Assembly: GCA_023974075.1 (NCBI GenBank)
Contig: JAMFTG010000117.1
Location: 176,501 to 240,500 of the forward strand
Source of the DNA: Chaenocephalus aceratus
Taxonomy: Eukaryota; Chordata; Actinopteri; Perciformes; Channichthyidae
DNA length: 64,000 bases
Direction: 5' to 3'
The translations under genes and the position numbers were made by a program. Shown here piece by piece: positions 46,841 through 58,534 of the stretch (position 1 is its first letter; every line of letters begins with the position of its first letter). The notes beneath the pieces are model-generated. The model was not told the origin of the DNA and made no database searches. It worked only from the letters and a program-made list of their open reading frames with translations.

Positions 46841-47035
46841 CAATCTGAATTTACTTTAAAATAAAAACATCTATATTGATTCTGACTCCTCTTCATCCAA
46901 CTCACAGGTAACCGTGCTTTGAGAACACAGATTATGAATGTAACCCTTTTAGAAGATATGGCCATTTGTTCTGGGGAAGTCCTTTTGGAGCTGAGACCTG
47001 GAAACAGGCTCGGGCTGAACAGGTGAACGGGTTAA
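46841..47035 (-). repeat. Dispersed repeat A, inverted partial copy
   Basis: Reverse complement of the first half of 10431-10785 (CAATCTGAATTTACTTTAAA ... GGAAACAGGCTCGGGCTGAA ... GGGTTAA). It is the third copy in the window. Confidence 0.8.
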
Positions 47036-47663
47036 CGCACTGTCTGTGCAGAACATTACAAATATTCTTCATTTGCAGTATTTTATTAAACAAGTGTTCA
47101 CAAAGACGGCATCGATGATATGCTATATATATTATATATATATAATATCAATTTTTGTATTAACTAACCAAAGTCAATTTTAATAGCGGGTACACGTGGG
47201 TTAATTGCCTTGCATGTGGTGTTTGATATAGTTTACGTTCAATTGTAACTATTTTAGGCAGAAAGACGTATATTGACTAAACCTTTTTAATAATTTACTA
47301 TAATTTAGAAAGGTTTTTGTGAGAAATCATTTCAAAAGTAAACTTTTTTTTAAATTTTATATTTAAATTTGAAATGTTTGCACACAACATTATTAATTTA
47401 TACATTTTAATCAGTTTTTAAAATTATGAATCCATTTATTTTATTGTATTTCCTTGAGGCTGGGGAAGATATCCAGCATGTGGCTCAACATGCAAATGTT
47501 CTAATGCAAGTAATAAGTATAACATGGAAAAGGAACTAAATAAGTTTCAGAGGAGGATATGGATTTCTTTTCTCTCACACAATCAAACAATCTATAATGT
47601 CGTGATTCAAAGTGTGATCTTAGCATACGAGTGCTTTTGTTTTGAAATCACTTCCGTGAGTTT
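47036..47663. other. AT-rich unassigned sequence
   Basis: No coding or repeat structure recognised, apart from a TATATA run near 47125-47150. Confidence 0.4.
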
Positions 47664-48141
47664 CATCTGCGCTCTTATTTTGTAAGGTGACTTCCGGTAG
47701 CAGAATATGAAAACATCTTTGTTTTCTAGTGATTTTATTTTTTGTTTTGAAAAGTAGAAACTCATCCCGTTGTTTAAGTTTAGTAAATCCCTTTCGACCA
47801 TGATAAAGAAAAACACCTTGTATTTCAATTTTGGTTTTTCAATTTGAAAACAAATTAAATATCCAGTCGTTTTTTTGTTTTTGAATAGCCATTTGCGAAA
47901 AGAAAATCCAATGACCAAAACATACACAGACCGAGGTTCCAGGTTGGGCAGTGTATATTTAATTTTCATTTTAAAAATGTTTTTCTTCATCATGGTCAAA
48001 AAGGGATTTACTAAACTTAAAAAATGGGATGATTTTCATTTCTACTTCTCAAAACAAAAAATAAAACCATTAGAAAACAGAAACAAAAAAACGACTGTTC
48101 CATATTTTGCTACCGGAAGTTGTCTTACAAGAGAGCAGATC
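47664..48141. mobile_element. Foldback-like element with about 150-bp inverted arms
   Basis: The left arm 47664-47815 (CTGCGCTCTTATTTTGTAAG, GACTTCCGGTAGCAG, TTTGTTTTCTAGTGATTTTA, AAATCCCTTTCGACCATGAT) is the imperfect complement of the right arm 47970-48141. The two are separated by about 154 bp. ORFs on both strands reflect AT-rich arms. Boundaries and target duplication are not defined. Confidence 0.75.
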
Positions 48142-48370
48142 AGGACGGTCTTCGGTCGGCCGTGATTCGGGTTCCGTGGTCAATTCAGCCCTCGATAAAA
48201 CTCTAAAGTATCACTCAGGAAATGTTTGTCCAAATGGGTCGTTCTTCACTTTTCCTCTGCCGATAGCTTTGGTGAACACAACCCAAGTTATTGGCAAATG
48301 GCATGATATTTTGTAACAAGGCTTTTTTCTCGATATATTTTAGAACTCCAATTTGAATTGTTCTAATGGG

Positions 48371-48748
48371 TGTTACAGGCTTGGCCTGTCACTTTAAGAG
48401 TAGCAGCCGCAAGGGGTTGTGGGTTTTGGAGTCTCTGTGTGTGTGAAATGTGATGGCCAAGGCGAAGTGCGGAGTTATGGAGAGAGAGACGAAAGTATAG
48501 AGAAAGTGGTCAGAAAAGGAATAGTATCTAGTCTGTATGTATGTAATACAGTGTCAATATAGCTTGAAGGACGTGAATAAACGGAGGTTCTTCCCACGGC
48601 ACCCGAACGCCTCGTTTCCATCCTCTTTCCCCTCGAAATGTCTGGGCAGCTGGTTACCGGCTGACAACGAGCCAAGTCAGAAACCACCGGTGTGTATTCG
48701 AAACTACGGTTTCGGTGCCGAGATACCGTTAATAGTAAAAAGGTAACA
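48371..48748 (+). repeat. 5' LTR
   Basis: 378 bp, TGTTAC...GTAACA, with AATAAA at 48576-48581. By eye it is identical to the 3' LTR along its full length. A promoter is expected in it, but no TATA box was assigned with confidence. Confidence 0.95.
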
Positions 48749-48749
48749 C

Positions 48750-48767
48750 TGGGGGCTCGTCCGAGAT
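48750..48767 (+). other. Primer-binding site, proline tRNA type
   Basis: TGGGGGCTCGTCCGAGAT starts two bases after the 5' LTR. It differs by one base from the classic tRNA-Pro primer site of murine-type gammaretroviruses (GGGAT at the end there). It would prime minus-strand DNA synthesis. Confidence 0.8.
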
Positions 48768-48796
48768 TTTTTTTTTCTACGGGGGAGAAGAGTGGA

Positions 48797-50219
48797 ATGG
48801 ATTTAATGGCAGCGTTCGGAGCTAACGCTAATGCTAATCACAGACTGAGACAAGCTGATGCAGCTAACGGAAAAAGCCCACGGAAAAGCTCTAATCCATT
48901 CTGTGTGAATATTGATGAGGCTGGTCGAAGTAAGGTGGACATGTTTGACCAGACAATTATGGATGATACTGGATATGGGGACTGCACCAACCCCTTTCTG
49001 ACTAGCATGGAGCTAACGCTAACCAGAGCCGCAAGCTACGCCACGCCGCCGGAACCATCACTGGCGCCAACTAACCCTTTCATCATGCCGACAAAGGAGC
49101 AAGTACAGCCAAATAGTGAGTTTCTAACCTCCTTTCCACCAACATGTGACCGTTTAATGAGCATGGCATCAGCTTCAGCTAAACCAGCTCATCCTTTCAC
49201 CTCCATGGACTATAGCCACTCTATGCCAACCATCCCAAGTTACTGTGCTCATTCACAGTGCCTTCAGCCGCCAGTGTCACCATTACCACCCTGTATGCAG
49301 CAGCCTGCCACACTGCCTTGTAAAGTACAAGCTCACACATGCTCAGCCGTGCACTGTGGGACCGCACCTGGCCAGTGTGAGTGTGATCAGCCTAACATGA
49401 GGAGAGCTTGGTCTGAACCAGCAGCTCTGCAGCTCTGCAGCACACAGAGAGGACTATATGGACACAAGTGATGAAGATGAACACCGTGGACACAGAGAGA
49501 GAATACCAACATTACGCCCAAGCCAGTTTGATGGGGCTGGCTCATGGAGAGGCTTCCTCTTCCATTTTGAAGGATGTGCTGAGGCTAACCACTGGTCAGA
49601 GAGGACTATGGCTGTGCATCTCAGATTCAGCTTGACTGGACCCGCTGCTGCCATCATCCACAAGAACCCCAGATCTGCTCGCTGGAGTTATCAGCGGATG
49701 GTGAGTGAGATTGAGGCGGCCTACGGACCGTGTTCAGAGCATGCTGCTGCCATAGGCATTGAACTGAGACAGAGAGTCAGAGGACCGGGAGAGGCCCTGC
49801 ACCTGTTAAGAGACGACATCTATGAAAAAGTTTCAATTGTGTATGCTGACCGTAATGAGTCGGAGCAGGACGTCATCAGTGTGGAGATTTTCACCAACGC
49901 CCTTGCCGATGCAGAAGTGATCCAAAGACTACTGGAGGATAAGCCGCGCACCTTGGCTAGAGCCTACGAGATGGCCCACAGGTATGAAGCCACCAGACGG
50001 GCTGCCAGAGCCGTCACACAGCTAATGCAGTCTGGTTATCGCAATGCTGCAGAGCGGAGACCCAGGGCAGCTATGGTGCACGGAAATGCTAATGTTTCCG
50101 CCGTATGGAGGCTTTCGGGGTGGCTGACGAGTGGGCTGCGGAGCCCGCTAGCACCCAGAGTAAAGCACCGAGATTTAACCAGCAGTGGTCGCCTAACAGA
50201 GCTAAACCTGTACAAATGA
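48797..50219 (+). pseudogene. Retrotransposon gag, broken into frames
   Basis: The first frame starts at ATG 48797 (MDLMAAFGANANANHRLRQA) and is Pro/Cys/Ser-rich without a clear domain up to 49471. The second frame (from about 49458) carries the capsid-like segment (FDGAGSWRGFLFHFEGCAEA, AAYGPCSEHAAAIGIELRQR, AYEMAHRYEATRRAARAV). The change of frame lies near 49440-49460. Another near 50100 moves to the frame with the zinc knuckle. Gag packages element RNA in cytoplasmic particles. As read, only truncated products are possible. Confidence 0.8.
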
Positions 50220-50236
50220 ACTCTAGAGAAGTCATC

Positions 50237-53200
50237 TGCCACAACTGCTCCGGTGTGGGGCACATACAGAGGAACTGTCCCTCTTCCCGAAAACACAAAC
50301 AGCATGCACCTAATAGCACTCCAGCTCCTGACTCAGGTACGGCGGTCACATGCAATAAAGGCTCTGATGATGACATGAGTATCCGGATACTGATACAGGG
50401 ACATGAACTGTGTGCTCTGCTCGACTCTGGCGCTCGGAGGAATGTACTCCCCCTCCGCCACTTCAACGCCATTCCTGTTGAATCGAGGCCTCAAATCCAG
50501 CCATCCATCGTACAAGTGTTACAAGGCATCGGTCCTGAGGGCATCGCTGTCCGAGGGGAAGTCAACCTGCCAGTTCAAGCCGGAAGCAAGGTAACCAATG
50601 TGAACTTTATTATGGCAGACACAGCTGAAGATACAGAGGTTATCCTGGGGCACCCTTTCTGCTGCAGTCACATGCTCACTTGGACTATGGTCGCAGGGAA
50701 ATCACCCTCTTCGGGGAGAGAGTGCCTCGCTCAAAACCCAGCAGACAGCCTGAAGTGCACCTCGTCAGGGTATCCCGCACAACAGTATTAGAGTCGGGGT
50801 GTGAGTATGTGGTGCCTGGTACTGCCCGCCTTCGCTCTGCTGTTAATAAAGATATGATGCTGACCCCCACTAAAGGCTTCATTGAGAGACAGCACGTCCT
50901 GGCAGCTCGCGTTGTTGTACACACCCGGCAGTCCTCCAACATTCCCATGCGGATTTACAATCCTGGTCCTGCATCTGTTACTCTGAAGAGAGGGGTGGTG
51001 GTCGGAGTTCTTCAGCCAGCTGAGGTGTTGGGAGAAGTGGATCTCCATCCGACCAAGTCCCCAGTAACATCAGACCCCAATGACTTTCCTGTGATATCTG
51101 TGCCCAGTCATCTACAGGACATGTCTGCAGAGAGCTGTGCTCACCTGTCTGAGGAGGACAGAGCCGGGCTAGCTCACGTGCTACGGAGGTTCGGTGATGT
51201 CTTCTCCACCGGGCCCACTGACCTTGGCCGCACCAGCTTAGTGCAGCACGACATACAGACTACTCCTGGGCAGCCTGTGAAGCAGCCGCCACGCAGAATG
51301 GCCAGAGACAAACAGATTGCTGCAGATCTGCAGGTACAGCAGAGCCTGGAGTCTGGTGTAGCTCGTCCCAGCAACAGCAGCTGGGCTGCACCTATCGTCA
51401 TGGTGAGGAAGAAAGACCAAAGCCCGCGATTATGTGTGGATTACAGACCCCTTAACGAAAGGACTATTAAAGATGCCTATCCCCTGCCACGTATTCAGGA
51501 CACTCTGGACACACTGTCCACTGCCAGGTACACTAGACTTGACTTCAGGCTACTGGCAGGTGGAATTGACACCAAGGGCCCGCAAAGCCGCAGCTTTCTG
51601 CACTCGCAAGGGGCTATTTGAATGGAACGTCATGCCCTTTGGACTTTGCAATGCACCGGCCACGTTTCAGAGGCTAATGGACAGAGTATTGGCGGGATTG
51701 CAGTGGGAGACCTGCTTGGTGTATCTCGATGACATCATCGTCCTGGGGCGGGACGGTTCCGAAATGCTAAGCCGGCTCAGTGAAGTGTTCGCCAGGCTAC
51801 GAGGAGCTAACCTGAAGCTGAAACCGTCAAAGTGCTGCCTTTCCCGGGAGAAGGTGGGTTACCTTGGCCACATTGTCTCAGCCCAGGGTGTGTCTACTGA
51901 TCCAGAGAAGGTGAGGAAAGTGGCAGAGTGGCCTACGCCTCGTAACATCTCTGAGGTACGTCAGTTTGTGGGCCTGGCATCATATTACAGACGCTTTGTG
52001 GAAAACTTTGCTACAATAGCTAAACCTCTTCACGAGCTGACCAAAAAGTATGCACGATTGAATTGGACAGAGGAATGCCAGGAGGCATTCACAGAGCTGA
52101 AAGGACGACTGTCAACAGCCCCTGTCCTAGGCTACCCCCTTGACAGCGGCGAGATGCTTCTCTCCCAAATCCAGGGGGGTGAGGAGAGGGTGCTAGCCTA
52201 AAGAAGCAGGAGGTTGTCAGCCACAGAACAAAACTATTGCACCACCAGACGGGAACTTCTGTCAGGCGTGGAGTTTGCCTGTCACTTCAGACAATACCTG
52301 CTTGGCAGACCATTCACTCTCCGGACTGATCACAGCAGCCTGCGCTGGTTAACCAGGGTAAAAGAACCAGAGGGACAGCTGGCCCGCTGGCTGGAGAAGC
52401 TGGCAGAGTATGATTCTCAGGTGGTTTATCGACCGGGGAGACACCACCAAAATGCAGACGCACTTTCCAGGAGGCCCTGCAGGGAGTCGTGCCCCTGCAC
52501 AGTGCCAGAGCATGACAGCGAGCGACACCAGCATAAGGGGGTCCAGTGAGACCTGACAGACAGTACAGCTGAAGTTGCCATATGTACTCACACAGAGCAT
52601 CCTCCAGTGGGGGTAGCTGAGCCGGAGTTTCCTCCAGTGGGGGTAGAGGATGCCTGCAGTGACAACAATAACAGCTATGACCTGCTAAACCCAAGCACCA
52701 ACTGGGAGAGTGATATTCCCAACACCAGTTTATTCTCTGGTTGGACTCAAGAACAGCTGAGAATGGCTCAGGAATCTGACCCTGACATTGCACCAGTAAC
52801 AAAGTGGATGGATGAAGGGAGACGCCGGCTGCCATACGCAGACATAGCACACTTCAGCCCCGCTACCAAATCATACTGGGCACAGTGGAATAGACTTAAC
52901 CAGAAAGATGGAGTGCTAATGAGGAAATATTATAGCACTGAAGGAACAACGTTTTACCCCCAGATCGTGCTGCCTCATATACCGCAGTTCAGTGATGGAG
53001 CAGATGCATGATGGTCCTGTGGGAGGCCATTTTGGAGTAGAAAGAACTCTCACACGCCTGCAAACCAGATATTTCTGGTATAACATGAAAGACGATGTCA
53101 CACTCTGGTGCCGCACCTGCCCCAGCTGTGCTGCTAAAGCTCGCCCGAACAAAACTCCTCGAGCGGCTATGGGCACGGTGCGAGTCGGTGCCCCCATGGA

Positions 53201-54244
53201 GAGGATTGCAGTTGATGTGATGGGCCCTTTAAATGAAACAGAGAGACACAATAGCTACATACTAGTAGTGCAAGACTACTTCAGTAAGTGGGTAGAAGCC
53301 TATCCAGTCCCAGACCAGCAAGCATCCACGGTGGCAGAGAAGATGGCCTCTGAGTGGGTGTGTAGGTACGGAGCTCCCCAGTGCTTGCACAGTGACCAGG
53401 GCACACATTTCGAGTCAGCTGTTCTCCAGGGGATGTGCGAGCTGCTGGGGATTGACAAGACTCGAACTACCCCATGTCACCCACAGTCTGATGGACCGGT
53501 AGAGCGCTGTAAAGCCACTCTGCAGACAGAGGTCACTGGGACTGGGATCTCATGATGCCTCATGCACTCATGGCTTATAGAGCAACTCCACACAGCTCCA
53601 CCGGATTGACACCAAATATGATGCTTTGTGGAAAAGAAGTCACTGAGCCAGTCGACCTGGTCGCTGGTTTGCCACCTGACAATGACAATATCGACACTAA
53701 CACCCCCCCTCAATATGTCATGAAACTGAGAGAACGTCTGGAGCTGTCTCACCAGCTGGCACGAGAAGCTCTTGGGAAATCTGTTGAGCGAGCTAAAAAA
53801 CAGTATGACAAAAACATTTGTCAAACCCAACACAAAGTGGGAGATGCAGTCTGGCCCCTGATTAAAGGCACCAAAAGGGTTCAAAACAAGGTACCAAAGT
53901 GTCTGCCATCCTACGAGGGTCCTCACTTCGTTGTAGGCATGTTGGATGAGCTGATCTATAGACTCAAAAAGAGCCCCAGAGCCAAAGTCAAAGTTGTCCA
54001 CCGTGACAAGCTCAAGCCTCATTATTCCAGGACCCAATTAGACAACAGCTGGGTGTTCAAAGACACAGAAGCCTGGGCGCCTGTCGAGGTGCCGCCCCCT
54101 CAGCCAGACCTCAACTCATCTGACACACATCGGGCCTCTCCACCTGTGGGACCCCCCATCAGACGCAGAGGATCCAGCTGTGGAGACCCTCCAGGACCCA
54201 GGTTCTTCACCGCCAGTTACGCCGAGCAGCAGCGGGCTTCATGA
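50237..54244 (+). pseudogene. Retrotransposon zinc knuckle-protease-RT-RNase H-integrase, broken
   Basis: Order of motifs: knuckle CHNCSGVGHIQRNC (50237-50278), protease ALLDSGARRNVLP (DSG at 50423), RT with LCVDYRPLNERTIKDAYPLP and YLDD (51722-51733), RNase H segment with LRTDHSSLRWL (about 52310-52340), and integrase from about 53007. Integrase has H-x6-H-x26-C-x2-C, then Asp, Asp and Glu spaced x59 and x35, so the catalytic residues are present. Breaks: frame changes near 50680, 51545, 52985 and 53540; stops at 52199 and 52547; and a loss of roughly a dozen residues before 52160 that removes the first RNase H catalytic aspartate region. The C-terminal chromodomain-like area is not evident. 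Confidence 0.88.
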
Positions 54245-55009
54245 CAGACTTCCTCGGACTCAGCGCCCTTCCAGGGCCCCGGCCAGTGGTCCCCTACGGA
54301 TTTCTACCCCTCTACAGAGACCCCAACGACTCTGCAGAGCTCCTGACATGTTAGGTGACTGGGTCAGTCACTAGGGTTTGTTAAAGTTTAACCTGAGTCA
54401 GGGTGTCAGCAGGTTAGCTCCTAACTCAGTAAAAGAAAAAGAAAAAAAAGAGTTCCAGAGTAATTCTATGCTCTTAAGCTAAAGTTATTTAATTATATTG
54501 TTATACATCCACAGTTTGTGGTTCTATTTCATTTAGTTGCCTGTGGTAATGAGTAATGTGTTTACTGCTTTGACACTTGATGCAGGATGTAACTGGTTAG
54601 AGAAACCAAACGGATGGTAAGATTGCTTGTTGTTGTTTGACATGTGTAATGCCTAAGAGCCTCATCGTATTATATATGTATATATATATATATATATTAT
54701 ATATAGAGTAAAGTCACAGTGTTTAATTTAACCCGGGTTGATTAACTACATCACAGTATGTTATGTACATCAGTATGTGTGTTTATATTCCTTTGAAACG
54801 TTGAAAAAAAGGATCTATGCAGTATGCTTCGTGGATATTGTTATGGACATTGCCTCATGATTCAAGCTGTTTCCACAGCAAGGAAGACGCCTTCAAGGAC
54901 TGTGGGAAATGGGGATTATTGTGGGGAATGTGTTGCCATTAATGTTTCATGCTTTCCTTTTATAATGTTTATATGCTGAAGTGATGTTAAAGGTTGCTTT
55001 ATCATCATC
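54245..55009. other. Untranslated 3' part of the retrotransposon
   Basis: No ORF with a domain; in particular no envelope-like product with signal peptide and membrane anchor. A TA-rich run lies at 54674-54708. Confidence 0.7.
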
Positions 55010-55023
55010 CAGAGTGGGGGTAG
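55010..55023 (+). other. Polypurine tract
   Basis: AGAGTGGGGGTAG sits immediately before the 3' LTR, where the plus-strand primer is expected. It is interrupted by two T residues, which is tolerated in this class. Confidence 0.6.
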
Positions 55024-55401
55024 TGTTACAGGCTTGGCCTGTCACTTTAAGAGTAGCAGCCGCAAGGGGTTGTGGGTTTTGGAGTCTCTGTGTGTGTGAA
55101 ATGTGATGGCCAAGGCGAAGTGCGGAGTTATGGAGAGAGAGACGAAAGTATAGAGAAAGTGGTCAGAAAAGGAATAGTATCTAGTCTGTATGTATGTAAT
55201 ACAGTGTCAATATAGCTTGAAGGACGTGAATAAACGGAGGTTCTTCCCACGGCACCCGAACGCCTCGTTTCCATCCTCTTTCCCCTCGAAATGTCTGGGC
55301 AGCTGGTTACCGGCTGACAACGAGCCAAGTCAGAAACCACCGGTGTGTATTCGAAACTACGGTTTCGGTGCCGAGATACCGTTAATAGTAAAAAGGTAAC
55401 A
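55024..55401 (+). repeat. 3' LTR
   Basis: 378 bp, matching the 5' LTR base for base by visual comparison (constant offset 6653). AATAAA at 55229-55234. Followed by TGGG, the right half of the target duplication. Confidence 0.95.
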
Positions 55402-55405
55402 TGGG

Positions 55406-56314
55406 TCTGTAGTTCACCGTGTACAAAGTGTACTTCCCTAATCGACCATTCGGGACACTGCCAACAACTTTGAGAAAAACATTATATTAAAATATGTTTT
55501 TTTCAATCCTTAAAGCAACTTCAGCCCTAATCGAAAATACCAAATATTTGATCATTTTCAGGATTTTAACCCTTTGAATGCCATTTTGAATACGTGAAAT
55601 CGCTGTTGTTTTTCATGGATTTGCTCCTGTGGGTATTGTCCACAGTTTCTGACCATTGCAGGGGCGGCCAGCATCCTCCAGAACTAAAGAGCCGCTGAGG
55701 CACGAGGTAGCGGACCGTACGCAGGGCAACGATCCAGGTCCAGACCAGAACCTCCATGTGTGCATTTCATCCCAATGATAGAGAACGAGAACCGGTTTCC
55801 TCCCTCTCTCTTCCTGAAGCCGTTCCTACGGCTCTGCTTCGTGTGCTTGAAACACCTGCTCAGAGACCGCTCGCCTGCTCGCGCTCCGGCTCCACCTCCA
55901 CCCGTCTGGCTCCAATATATACAATCACACCGGGTGCTCCAATCAGGTGCTCCAATCACACCGGGTGCTCCGACCGCACCGGGTGCTCCAATCAGGTGCT
56001 CCAATCACACCGGGTGCTCCGATAGCTCCGGGTGCTCCAATCACCCAGTGCCCGAACGTGCCTTCAAAATAAAAGCATAGAAACTACTTATGACGCTAAC
56101 TAAGAATACATTTACACTAAACACTGTAAACAGCAAGAGAATAAATGTTAAGCTATTAAATAATATAAAGAGATGTATAGCTCCAACAGTGACAATGAAC
56201 ACAGAGGACAGAGTCCTTTAAAGCATGTATGTTTCCAAAACAAACAAAGAAGTAGATAAAGATAGCATTTTAAAAAAGTGATTAAAAACAACAATTTATT
56301 TCCATTGTTGACTC
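55406..56314. other. Unassigned sequence with a GGTGCTCC repeat
   Basis: Contains CCGGGTGCTCCAATCAGGTG-type units at about 55920-56045 (a few copies of variable length). Opposing short ORFs over the repeat are not supported as genes. Confidence 0.5.
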
Positions 56315-56865
56315 GACTGTTACCGGGAGGAGAGTCCTCTGTGAGGAGGACCTGCTCCTGCTGGAGGAGAGTCCTCTGGGAGGAGGACCTGTTCCTGCTG
56401 GAGGAGAGTCCTCTGTGAGGAGGACCTGCTCCTGCTGGAGGAGAGTCCTCTGGGAGGAGGACCTGTTCCTGCTGGAGGAGAGTCCTCTGGGAGGAGGACC
56501 TGCTCCTGCTGGATGAGAGTCCTCTGGGAGGAGGACCTGCTCCTGCTGGATGAGAGTCCTCTGGGAGGAGGACCTGCTCCTGCTGGAGGAGGACCTGCTC
56601 CTGCTGGAGGAGAGTCCTCTGGGAGGAGGACCTGCTCCTGCTGGAGGAGGACCTGCTCCTGCTGGAGGAGAGTCCTCTGGGAGGAGGACCTGCTCCTGCT
56701 GGAGGAGAGTCCTCTGGGAGGAGGACCTGCTCCTGCTGGATGAGAGTCCTCTGGGAGGAGGACCTGCTCCTGCTGGAGGAGAGTCCTCTGTGAGGAGGAC
56801 CTGCTCCTGCTGGAGGAGAGTCCTCTGGGAGGAGGACCTGCTCCTGCTGGATGGAGGAATGTTAA
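56315..56865. repeat. 37-bp minisatellite with 21-bp subunits
   Basis: Units of GGAGGAGAGTCCTCTGGGAG then GAGGACCTGCTCCTGCT, some followed by an extra 21-bp part unit. It is open in several frames on both strands purely because the unit lacks stops. Confidence 0.95.
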
Positions 56866-57129
56866 AGAGGAACATCTACCAACAGGTGAGTGGAGTCGTC
56901 GGCTGGTCGGACCGGAAGAAGGACGTGAAGTGGGAGACGTGTTGCAGAACGCTCAGAGCGAATCTGAAGACTGGGAAACAGACAGAAACGGTAGCATTGG
57001 ACTGTTATTTTGGCGGATTTGCATAAAGTGTACATCGACTGTCTCATCCTGTCAACCCGCTCCGATGGTAGCCAAAGAAACGATATGGAATGGATGATAT
57101 CAAAGCTGTGAGGAATAAGAGGGCTTTGA

Positions 57130-57650
57130 GAGGAAGAGATGGCTCGGCGAGAGGTGGCTCGGGGAGAGGTGGCTCGGCGAGAGGTGGCTCGGGGAGAGGT
57201 GGCTCGGCGAGAGGTGGCTCGGGGAGAGGTGGCTCGGCGAGAGGTGGCTCGGGGAGAGGTGGCTCGGCGAGAGGTGGCTCGGGGAGAGGTGGCTCGGCGA
57301 GAGGTGGCTCGGGAGAGGTGGCTCGGCGAGAGGTGGCTCGGGAGAGGTGGCTCGGGGAGAGGTGGCTCGGGGAGAGGTGGCTCGGCGAGAGGTGGCTCGG
57401 GGAGAGGTGGCTCGGGGAGAGGTGGCTCGGGGAGAGGTCGCTCGACGAGAGGTGGCTCGACGAGAGGTGGCTCGGCGAGAGGTGGCTCGGGGAGAGGTGG
57501 CTCGGGGAGAGGTGGCTCGGCGAGAGGTGGCTCGACGAGAGGTGGCTCGGGGAGAGGTGGCTCGGGGAGAGGTGGCTCGGCGAGAGGTGGCTCGACGAGA
57601 GGTGGCTCGGGGAGAGGTGGCTCGGGGAGAGGTGGCTCGGCGAGAGCACG
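57130..57650. repeat. 15-bp minisatellite, about 34 copies
   Basis: GGCTCGGGGAGAGGT and GGCTCGGCGAGAGGT units, with two 1-bp contractions near 57310 and 57340. One frame reads RGGSGRGGSARGGS, resembling RGG motifs, but the frame changes at the contractions and no start or domain context supports a protein. Confidence 0.95.
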
Positions 57651-58044
57651 AAGTTGGTCGGGCGAAGCAGACAAAGCTCAACATCAAAAGTCAGCCAACA
57701 ACTAGAACACGAGTGGAAAGTTGTAACATAACTCAACCAGGATGGTGGGCATTTCCACCCGATTAAAGTTACCAAGCAGTTGAAGAAGAGATTGGAAAAA
57801 TGAAATGAGCTAAATTCATGAACAACAAGCGGGTTTTGATACACGCCAATAACAAACAGCAGCAGGAAGAGATGCTGGGAATGAAGTCACTGAACGGGAG
57901 AAAAGGACGGAGCAATGGCTAAACTGAGAGGAGTCATTGGACATGTGGATGGAAGACGTTCAAAGAGAATTCAAAGGAGGCAAAGTAGTGGAAGTCACAA
58001 GGCTGCAAAGCAGACGGGATGGCACCCTCAAAGGAACATCAGTA
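57651..58044. other. Unassigned sequence between minisatellites
   Basis: No recognisable gene. Purine-rich on the + strand. Short ORFs change frame through the following repeats. Confidence 0.4.
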
Positions 58045-58405
58045 CATCCCAGCCTCTCAGGTCAACGCATGACAACGAGTACATCCCAGCCTCTCAGGTC
58101 AACGCATGACAACGCATGACAACGCATGGGGCACACAGCGCAGCGGTGTGAAGGACGGCTAAGGGGTGCGAGATGCGGAGGACAACATGAGGATGGGAAA
58201 TGTGAAAGGGATGCAAAGGTTAAATGTAGTAACCGCGGAGGAGATCAGTGCTGCGTTTGGAGGATGTGAGGTGCAGAGAGAGGCCAGAGAGGTGCAGAGA
58301 GAGGCCAGAGAGGTGCAGAGAGAGGCCAGAGAGGTGCAGAGAGAGGCCAGAGAGGTGCAGAGAGAGGCCAGAGAGGTGCAGAGAGAGGCCAGAGAGGTGC
58401 AGACA
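58045..58405. repeat. Short tandem repeats (36-bp x2, 21-bp x7)
   Basis: CATCCCAGCCTCTCAGGTCA then ACGCATGACAACGAGTA occurs twice at 58045-58125. GTGCAGAGAGAGGCCAGAGAG is repeated about seven times at 58270-58405. The 21-bp unit reads QREAREV in one + frame. It ends just before a LINE fragment. Confidence 0.9.
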
Positions 58406-58534
58406 AAGTTTCATTCGCAGAAGCAATAAAGAAAGTAAGGGGAACAGTAACGATCAAAAAGACCCCTGGTGGACCCGAGCAGAGCATTACAATACAACAT
58501 GGCAGGAACACACCAACAAGTAATCTTCAGATCC

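Larger units (their letters stand above)
48371..55401 (+). mobile_element. Full-length Ty3-like LTR retrotransposon (7031 bp), coding-defective
   Basis: Two 378-bp LTRs (48371-48748 and 55024-55401, both TGTTAC...GTAACA) flank the internal region, and TGGG lies on both outer sides (48367-48370, 55402-55405). The internal order is proline-tRNA-type primer site, gag, zinc knuckle, protease, RT, RNase H, integrase, polypurine tract. Integrase after RNase H places it with Ty3-type rather than Copia elements. No envelope-like ORF was found. gag and pol shift frame six times and have two in-frame stops and a small RNase H deletion, although the LTRs look identical. Confidence 0.95.

Noticed and set aside
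47607..48165. Two ORFs on opposite strands with related sequences (KSLENKD / KPLENRN)
   Set aside because: They reflect the inverted arms of the foldback element read from both sides, not a gene pair.
54245..55009. An envelope-like ORF that would make the Ty3-like element an errantivirus-type retrovirus
   Set aside because: No ORF with signal peptide, cleavage site or membrane anchor exists between integrase and the 3' LTR.
56282..57844. Multiple long ORFs on both strands (EEDLLLL, SHLSPSHL, RGGS types)
   Set aside because: All coincide with the 37-bp and 15-bp arrays and are open in most frames at once.
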